From: JBCCWR01 sp039193385
GTDB taxonomy: Bacteria > Verrucomicrobiota > Verrucomicrobiia > Methylacidiphilales > JBCCWR01
Assembly: GCA_039193385.1 (NCBI GenBank)
Contig: JBCCWR010000071.1
Location: 1-11,968, forward strand
Length of the DNA: 11,968 nt
Direction of reading: 5' to 3'
Position numbers and translations under genes: made by a program. A model generated the notes under the pieces. That model saw only the letters and a list, made by a program, of their open reading frames with translations, ran no database searches and was not told the origin of the DNA. Below, in pieces: positions 7,083-11,968 of this stretch. Numbering within the stretch: the first letter of the stretch is position 1; each line of letters starts with the position of its first letter.

Positions 7083-7439
7083 ATGTTACATATAATTTCA
7101 ACTTTTGTTTTAGTGCTCATTGCACTAGGAATTTATTATAGAAAAAATAAAAGATGGCACATGCGTTACATGATTTCTGCTTTTGTTGTGGACGTGCTTT
7201 TAGTGCTCTACATAGAAATTACAAGGCAAGCGGTAGATCAGGCGATTACAACTTTAAGCTTTCTGTTAAGATTTCATATAACAGCATCAGTATTAACTCT
7301 AGTAGCATATATAGTCCAGTTTGTATTGGGATTTGCTTTAATAAATACAGGGAAAAATCTGCGCATGGCTCATATCACAGTGGGTATAAGTTTTGTTGTT
7401 TTGCGTCTAACTAACTATATCACCAGCTATATGATTTAA
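7083..7439 (+). CDS. Four-helix integral membrane protein of unknown function
   Basis: I do not recognise this 118-residue protein with certainty. Four hydrophobic segments are visible at about 2-18, 28-46, 63-88 and 97-116, so it is an inner-membrane protein with very short loops. Polar residues that could be functional lie in or at the membrane: His26 next to Trp25 and Arg28, Asp37 and Glu45 in helix 2, His65 at the start of helix 3, His97 at the start of helix 4, Arg108 and Asn111. Histidines in a small helical bundle are reminiscent of haem- or quinone-binding proteins (for example DUF420-like families), but this is only a resemblance. The ribosome site is a run of six G, 3 bases before the ATG. 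It lies 29 bp after cheW and 15 bp before the receptor gene, so it is probably cotranscribed with the receptor. It may be a membrane partner for that soluble receptor. Confidence 0.75.
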   Translation: MLHIISTFVLVLIALGIYYRKNKRWHMRYMISAFVVDVLLVLYIEITRQAVDQAITTLSFLLRFHITASVLTLVAYIVQFVLGFALINTGKNLRMAHITVGISFVVLRLTNYITSYMI

Positions 7440-7454
7440 AGGGAAAGTAAGATT

Positions 7455-9695
7455 ATGTCTGAAATTGAGATAAAAGATAAAAGTTTATTTGAGCAAATTG
7501 GTGGATCTGAAGTTGTCTCTACAACTATTATGCGTTTTTACGAAAGAGTACTGGAAGATGGAGAGCTTACGCCTTTCTTTGCTGAAGTCGATATGGACCA
7601 GCTTATAGAGAGTCAAAAAGCCTATTTGACGTACGAACTTGGGGGTGTGGAAAAATTTGAAGGTCAATCAATGACCAGTTCTTATAAGGACATGGGTATT
7701 GACACTAAACATTTGACACATGTCGTTCAACATTTACATGAAACTTTGATCTGGCTTCAGGTGGAACCTGAGATTGTTAATGAGATTATCGAAACAATTG
7801 GTTTAAAAGAAAAGGACAATATTCCTGAAACAAAAACTAAGGAAATTACAAATAATCCCGAGAAAAAAGATGAGGAATTAGCAACTATGGAAACGAGGAT
7901 ACCAACAGATAACGAGGAGCACTCCAATAGTGTTTCAGAAAACGGGCAAGATCAATTAGAAGTCATCAAAAAGGATTTAGACGAGGCCAATGAAAATACC
8001 CGCGCGGTAATTAATGTCTTTAATCGTCTTTCACGTGCCAAGAACAACAAAGATGCGGCCAAACAAGCATTAGATGAAATCCGTCAAGGTTTTGGTTGGG
8101 CTTATGCCTCCTATTGGTCTGTTGATCCTAAAGAAAATGTTCTGAAGTTTACCGTTGAATCTGGAACAGTTACCGATGAATTTCGTGATGTAACACTTTC
8201 GGCAACTTTTGAAGAAGGAGTGGGCTTAAGCGGGCGTGCATGGAAAAGTAGAGATATTTATTTCACACTCGATATCAGTGAGATGAAAGATTGTTGTCGC
8301 GCTCCAGCAGCGAAAAGAGCTGGAGTTAAATCAGGAGTCTGTTTCCCCATCATCATTGAGGATAAAGTTGTAGGAACTATGGATTTCTTTGCTCTTGAGA
8401 CATTAACACTCTCCAATGAGAGAATGGATACATTAAGGAATGTGGGCCTACTCGTCTCAGATGCAATGGAAAGAATTGCCCGTGAAGCAAAAATGTCTGG
8501 TGTGCAATCTATGATGGAAAATGCGCCTATCAACGTCATGGCTGCCAATCTCGATCTGGATATCACATATCTCAATCCATCTTCAAAGCGAACATTAAAA
8601 GAGCTAGAACAACATCTACCTATTCGTGCTGACCAAATGATGGGGCAGAGAATAGATATTTTTCACAAAAACCCAGAACATCAAAGAAATCTGCTCAAAG
8701 ATCCAGGCAATCTTCCTATAGAGACTAATATTAAGGTAGGTCCTGAGACCTTAAATCTTCTCGTTAGTCCCGTTCTCGATCAATTTGGCACTTACATCGG
8801 TCCCATGGTCACCTGGGATGTTATTACAAAACAACTTGAGACAGAAAAACGTGAGAAGGAAATGACCGAGGGAATGCAGAACACCCTTGATACGGTTTCC
8901 AAAAACTCCTCAGCTCTGGCTGCAGCCTCTGAAGAGCTTTCTGCAACAAGCCAGCAGATGAGCAAGAATGCTGAAGAAACGGCCAATCAGTCCAATGTTG
9001 TTTCCACTGCCTCTGACGAAGTAAGTAAAAATGTCGGTACGGTAGCGACCAGTGCTGAAGAGATGAGTTCAAGCGTCAAGGAAATAGCCAAAAATGCTAC
9101 AGACGCGGCTAAAGTAGCAACGCAAGCGGTCCAGGTAGCTGAACAGACAAATGTCACTGTGAATAAGTTAGGCGAAAGTAGTGTGGAGATCGGTAAAGTA
9201 ATCAAGGTTATTACTTCTATCGCACAACAGACGAATCTACTTGCGCTGAATGCAACCATTGAGGCAGCCCGTGCAGGTGAAGCTGGTAAAGGTTTCGCCG
9301 TGGTAGCGAATGAGGTTAAAGAATTAGCTAAGCAGACAGCAACAGCTACTGAAGATATCAGCCAGAAAATTGAGACTATTCAGACGGATACACAAAGCTC
9401 TGTAGAAGCCATCAATCAAATCAGTTCTATTATTAATCAGATCAATGACATTCAGAATACAATTGCCAGTGCTGTAGAAGAGCAGACTGCGACAACGAAT
9501 GAGATTGCTCGAAATGCATCTGAAGCAGCTCGTGGCAGTGAAGAAATCAGTCGTAATATCTCTTCAGTATCCCAGGCAGCACGTAGCACGACTGAAGGGG
9601 CTGCCAGCACTCTGTCAGCGGCCAACGAATTGTCTACGCTAGCTGAAGAACTGAATAAGGTTGTCACAGAAGGTCAGCTAAAACAGCAGAAGTAG
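7455..9695 (+). CDS. Soluble chemoreceptor: truncated-globin-like - GAF - PAS - MCP signalling domain
   Basis: This is a 746-residue methyl-accepting chemotaxis protein with no signal peptide or transmembrane segment, so it is cytoplasmic. Domains: group I truncated-haemoglobin-like (about 10-118; LFEQIGG, FYERVL, FFAEVDM, QKAYLTYELGG); a charged, probably flexible linker (about 119-175); GAF (about 180-345, with Cys280-Cys281 and Cys296 in DCCRAPAAKRAG...GVCFPI); PAS (about 348-460, MMENAPINVM, YLNPSSK, IDIFHKNP, GPMVTWDV); MCP signalling hairpin (about 470-740) with the conserved tip QQTNLLALNATIEAARAG (591-608). Against M. tuberculosis HbN the globin part keeps the B10 Tyr (Tyr29) and distal Gln (Gln54), but the proximal haem-ligand His81 position is Tyr77. 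There is no CheR-tethering pentapeptide at the C-terminus. A Shine-Dalgarno-like AGGGAAAG precedes the ATG. The stop abuts the next gene's GTG. It presumably senses an intracellular cue through CheW/CheA. Confidence 0.93.
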   Translation: MSEIEIKDKSLFEQIGGSEVVSTTIMRFYERVLEDGELTPFFAEVDMDQLIESQKAYLTYELGGVEKFEGQSMTSSYKDMGIDTKHLTHVVQHLHETLIWLQVEPEIVNEIIETIGLKEKDNIPETKTKEITNNPEKKDEELATMETRIPTDNEEHSNSVSENGQDQLEVIKKDLDEANENTRAVINVFNRLSRAKNNKDAAKQALDEIRQGFGWAYASYWSVDPKENVLKFTVESGTVTDEFRDVTLSATFEEGVGLSGRAWKSRDIYFTLDISEMKDCCRAPAAKRAGVKSGVCFPIIIEDKVVGTMDFFALETLTLSNERMDTLRNVGLLVSDAMERIAREAKMSGVQSMMENAPINVMAANLDLDITYLNPSSKRTLKELEQHLPIRADQMMGQRIDIFHKNPEHQRNLLKDPGNLPIETNIKVGPETLNLLVSPVLDQFGTYIGPMVTWDVITKQLETEKREKEMTEGMQNTLDTVSKNSSALAAASEELSATSQQMSKNAEETANQSNVVSTASDEVSKNVGTVATSAEEMSSSVKEIAKNATDAAKVATQAVQVAEQTNVTVNKLGESSVEIGKVIKVITSIAQQTNLLALNATIEAARAGEAGKGFAVVANEVKELAKQTATATEDISQKIETIQTDTQSSVEAINQISSIINQINDIQNTIASAVEEQTATTNEIARNASEAARGSEEISRNISSVSQAARSTTEGAASTLSAANELSTLAEELNKVVTEGQLKQQK

Positions 9696-11237
9696 GTGAA
9701 AACCTCGCTCGATAGAGGGGTTCAATATGCGGGATTAATTAAAGAATTAACTCTATCGAATCTTCGTAGTAGCAGTAAAACAGCATCTCAAACAAAAGCG
9801 AGACGACGCCTTGCAGATCGTCTCGGCCTCATGCATGGGCTCCCTCAAAAAATAGGCCAGCTTTTAGCTTTCTCTGATATTAATAATAGCTCTGAGGATT
9901 ATTTGCCTCTCACGGAAGGCGATCCTTCCATGTCTCTGGATGAGATCCATCATCTTTTTATTTTAAGAACAGGTTATAGCGTTGAAGAAGTTTTCTCAGA
10001 TTTTAGCCAAACTGGAATCTCTGCATCAATTGGTCAAGTGCATCATGCACGACTCAAAGATGGTAGAGAAGTTGCTGTCAAAATACAGTATCCTGAAATT
10101 TCGCAAAATCTGGAATTAGATTTAAGAGCACTGGGCTGGATTACAGAGCCCGTTGGCGACTTAAGAAAAGGCTTTGATATCAAAGCGTATCGTTCAGAAA
10201 TAGGCACACGTCTCCAGGAAGAATTAAATTATAAGCAGGAGGCAAAATATCTGCAGTATTTTTCTGATTGTTGTCATGACTGGTATGAAGTTGTGACGCC
10301 CGAGGTAATGCATGAATTCTGTTCGGAGAAGATCCTAATAACCACCTGGCTCGCAGGAGAAAGTGTTCAAGCTGCCATGACGTGGTCGTTGGAGCAGAGA
10401 CGAAAGACTGCTCAATTGATATTGGAGTTTTTTCTGAGAGGCTTGTTCGAGTGGGAGGTTATTCATGGAGATCCTCATCCAGGCAATTATCGTTTTATTA
10501 AGGAAGATGAAAATGTAAGCCTAGGTGTTTTAGATTTTGGATGCTGTAAGCCACTAAAACACGAGTTTGTCAGCGCTTTGTTAAACCTTATAAACCAAAA
10601 ATTACAGCGCCAGTGTGATGATGAAACCTGCTGGCAGTGCTATATGCAAATGGGTTTTGATGAGAATCTGATGTTTCCACTAAAAGAACACCTCGCTGAT
10701 CTAACTGAAGTGTTGTTTGAGCCATTTATAAGTAAGGGTGTGTATGCAATGAATCAATGGAACCTTCGTTCCAGAATAGCAAATTTACTGGGGAAAAATC
10801 GTATGGCTTTTCGTCTGGCAGCTCCTGCTGAAATGATCTTCATAGTGCGTGCGTTTCAAGGGGTGATTCATTATTTGTCTTTATTAGATGCACCTGTTAA
10901 CTGGAATGAACTTTTTTTAAAAATTAGTAATAAAGTTACTTGTGTAAATGGTTTTGAATGCCGAAAGGTTATAGAAGAAATTAAAGTGTATACGGAATCA
11001 GAATTTTTGCGTGTCTGTGTTGAAGAGGACAATGAAGTAAGTGTAGATCTTAAATTTAAGGCAAAGGTTGTTGATAATTTACAAGATATTATTCCGATTG
11101 ATCTTAAACAAAAATTGGAAAGCAGAGAAATTTCACTGGATGTTTTGGCTAAGAAAGCACAGGTATCCGGTTATCAAAGAGGTGAGTTATTTTGTTTAAC
11201 AGAAGAAAAGAAGAAAGTAAGAGTTTGGCTTGAGTGA
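9696..11237 (+). CDS. ABC1/AarF/UbiB-family atypical kinase with C-terminal extension
   Basis: This is a protein-kinase-like protein of the ABC1 (UbiB/COQ8) family, 513 residues from a GTG that directly follows the receptor stop. Family motifs: KxGQ (Lys52-Gln55, GLPQKIGQLLA), the A-rich nucleotide loop as SASIGQVHHARL (109-120), VAIK-like Lys129 (EVAVKIQYP), EELNYKQEA (175-183), catalytic loop HGDPHPGN (257-264; Asp259, Asn264) and metal-binding DFG (280-282). All residues expected for ATP binding are present. There are no C-terminal transmembrane helices like those of E. coli UbiB. Instead, residues about 437-513 form a beta/alpha-looking extension (VDLKFKAK, IDLKQKLESREISLD, KKVRVWLE) that I cannot name. 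Typical members support ubiquinone synthesis or lipid handling; its place between a chemoreceptor and cheY suggests a different, signalling-linked role. The next in-frame ATG (codon 46) would remove sequence just before KxGQ, so the GTG start is preferred. Confidence 0.88.
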   Translation: MKTSLDRGVQYAGLIKELTLSNLRSSSKTASQTKARRRLADRLGLMHGLPQKIGQLLAFSDINNSSEDYLPLTEGDPSMSLDEIHHLFILRTGYSVEEVFSDFSQTGISASIGQVHHARLKDGREVAVKIQYPEISQNLELDLRALGWITEPVGDLRKGFDIKAYRSEIGTRLQEELNYKQEAKYLQYFSDCCHDWYEVVTPEVMHEFCSEKILITTWLAGESVQAAMTWSLEQRRKTAQLILEFFLRGLFEWEVIHGDPHPGNYRFIKEDENVSLGVLDFGCCKPLKHEFVSALLNLINQKLQRQCDDETCWQCYMQMGFDENLMFPLKEHLADLTEVLFEPFISKGVYAMNQWNLRSRIANLLGKNRMAFRLAAPAEMIFIVRAFQGVIHYLSLLDAPVNWNELFLKISNKVTCVNGFECRKVIEEIKVYTESEFLRVCVEEDNEVSVDLKFKAKVVDNLQDIIPIDLKQKLESREISLDVLAKKAQVSGYQRGELFCLTEEKKKVRVWLE

Positions 11238-11267
11238 GCTGGCTCTATTTTAGAAAGGCGACTAGGG

Positions 11268-11642
11268 ATGTCTAAACGAATGTTAGTAGTCGATGATTCA
11301 AAGACTATGAGGAACTTTTTATCCATCATAGCCAAAGAGTGTGATTTTGAAACAGACCAGGCTGAAGATGGAGTGCATGCGTTGGAAGTTTTAGAAGAAA
11401 AAGATGCGTATGACATAGCACTTGTGGATTGGGATATGCCCAGAATGAATGGGCTGGAACTTGTCAAACAAATCAGGGCGCATACTGAATATGACGAAAT
11501 GAAAATGATGATGGTTACCACGCATAATGCCATTGAGGATGTCGCTGAAGCTCTCAATGAAGGAGTCAATGATTTTCTTATGAAACCTCTAACAAAAGAA
11601 ATGTTGGAAGATAAGCTCAGACTTTTGGGTTTTGAATTATAA
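11268..11642 (+). CDS. cheY: CheY-type single-domain response regulator (second copy)
   Basis: This is a stand-alone receiver domain of 124 residues. The phosphorylation site is complete: Asp9-Asp10 (VVDDSKTMR), Asp54 (ALVDWDMPRMNG), Thr84/Thr85 (MVTTHN) and Lys106 (LMKPLT). The sequence differs substantially from the first CheY of this operon, so the two probably have different jobs (motor binding versus phosphate sink or another output). The VDWDMP motif and acidic helix 4 are usual for CheY-like proteins encoded near cheB. A GAAAGG ribosome site (11253-11258) stands 9 bases before the ATG. It follows the ABC1 kinase by 30 bp and precedes cheB by 10 bp. Confidence 0.93.
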   Translation: MSKRMLVVDDSKTMRNFLSIIAKECDFETDQAEDGVHALEVLEEKDAYDIALVDWDMPRMNGLELVKQIRAHTEYDEMKMMMVTTHNAIEDVAEALNEGVNDFLMKPLTKEMLEDKLRLLGFEL

Positions 11643-11652
11643 AGGTGTTTCT

Positions 11653-11968
11653 ATGCCGAAAATACGCGCGCTTGTTGTAGATGATGCTGTTGTGATGCGA
11701 CGTGTCGTGACTGAAGCTTTGAATAGTGATTCAAATATTGAAGTCACCGGCACTGCAGCTAACGGCAAGATTGCGCTGATGAAACTTCCACAAATGAATC
11801 CGGATGTTATTACAATGGATGTGGAAATGCCTGAGATGGGTGGTCTGGAGGCGGTTAAAGAAATTCGCAAGACGCATCCTCAAGTTCCTATTATCATGGT
11901 TAGCAGCATTACGGAGAAAGGTGGTGCCGTAACGCTTGAAGCTCTTTCTAATGGGGCTGATGATTATG
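11653..11968 (+). CDS. cheB: CheB receptor methylesterase/deamidase, N-terminal receiver domain (cut by window edge)
   Basis: The first 105 residues of a receiver domain are visible: Asp10-Asp11 (VVDDAVVMRR), phospho-acceptor Asp56 (ITMDVEMPEMGGLEAV) and Ser84/Ser85 (IIMVSSITEKGG), followed by AVTLEALSNGADDY. The combination DVEMPxMxGLEA, MVSSxTxKGG and TLEALSxGADDY is characteristic of the CheB receiver rather than CheY, so a methylesterase domain with a Ser-His-Asp triad is expected beyond the edge. CheB removes methyl groups from receptor glutamates when phosphorylated by CheA. The ATG has an AAAGGTG ribosome site 5 bases upstream, right after the cheY2 stop. No methyltransferase (cheR) gene is seen in the window; it may lie downstream. 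Confidence 0.88.
   Translation, partial: MPKIRALVVDDAVVMRRVVTEALNSDSNIEVTGTAANGKIALMKLPQMNPDVITMDVEMPEMGGLEAVKEIRKTHPQVPIIMVSSITEKGGAVTLEALSNGADDY

Noticed and set aside
7154..7414. Second plus-strand frame of 86 codons inside the membrane-protein gene
   Set aside because: Low-quality Ser/Tyr/Cys/Lys-rich composition, while the other frame gives four clean hydrophobic helices with a good ribosome site.
8258..9667. Several minus-strand open frames opposite the receptor gene
   Set aside because: Ser/Ala/Leu-rich translations are typical of the antisense of MCP coiled coils; no start signals and no family features.
11174..11870. Minus-strand frames opposite cheY2 and cheB
   Set aside because: Ser/Thr/Ile-rich antisense shadows of receiver domains.
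1..11968. Transposons, prophage, CRISPR arrays, tRNA genes
   Set aside because: No transposase or integrase frames, no repeat-spacer arrays and no recognisable tRNA structure; genes are packed with normal operon spacing.

Overview
The window looks like a chromosomal segment of a motile Gram-negative bacterium of moderate-to-low GC. It carries housekeeping genes on the left and a long chemotaxis operon on the right. The Rep-type helicase, the small TPR protein beside it and the make-up of the chemotaxis operon resemble what I know of Verrucomicrobiota (Opitutae-like). This placement rests on protein style alone and is tentative. I see no mobile elements, tRNA or rRNA genes, or CRISPR arrays.

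Layout. Positions 1-638 (minus) hold leucyl/phenylalanyl-tRNA-protein transferase (aat), cut by the left edge. A 116-bp divergent intergenic region with a perfect 9-bp inverted repeat separates it from a Rep/PcrA-type DNA helicase (755-2758, plus). A small TPR protein follows (2852-3199, plus). It is convergent with, and overlaps by 8 bp, a BLUF blue-light sensor (3192-3632, minus) that keeps its main flavin-photocycle residues.

From about 3.76 kb to the right edge, every gene is on the plus strand and closely spaced: cheY1, cheA, cheW, a four-helix membrane protein of unknown function, a large soluble chemoreceptor, an ABC1/UbiB-like atypical kinase, cheY2, and the receiver domain of cheB (cut by the right edge). 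CheA has an HPt domain, an acidic linker with a duplicated Trp-containing motif where P2 would be, P3/P4, and two tandem CheW-like (P5) domains. The receptor has no membrane segment and reads truncated haemoglobin - GAF - PAS - MCP signalling domain.

How the genes fit together. The receptor should sense an internal cue (gas, redox state, small ligand or metabolic state) and control CheA through CheW. CheA would phosphorylate two stand-alone CheY proteins and CheB. The membrane protein and the ABC1 kinase are not standard chemotaxis parts, yet they sit between cheW/receptor and receptor/cheY2.

Most interesting points: the globin-like domain aligns without gaps to group I truncated haemoglobin but has Tyr in place of the haem-ligating proximal His; the ABC1 kinase carries a C-terminal extension and is embedded in a chemotaxis operon; a sigma-28-like promoter precedes the membrane protein/receptor pair.
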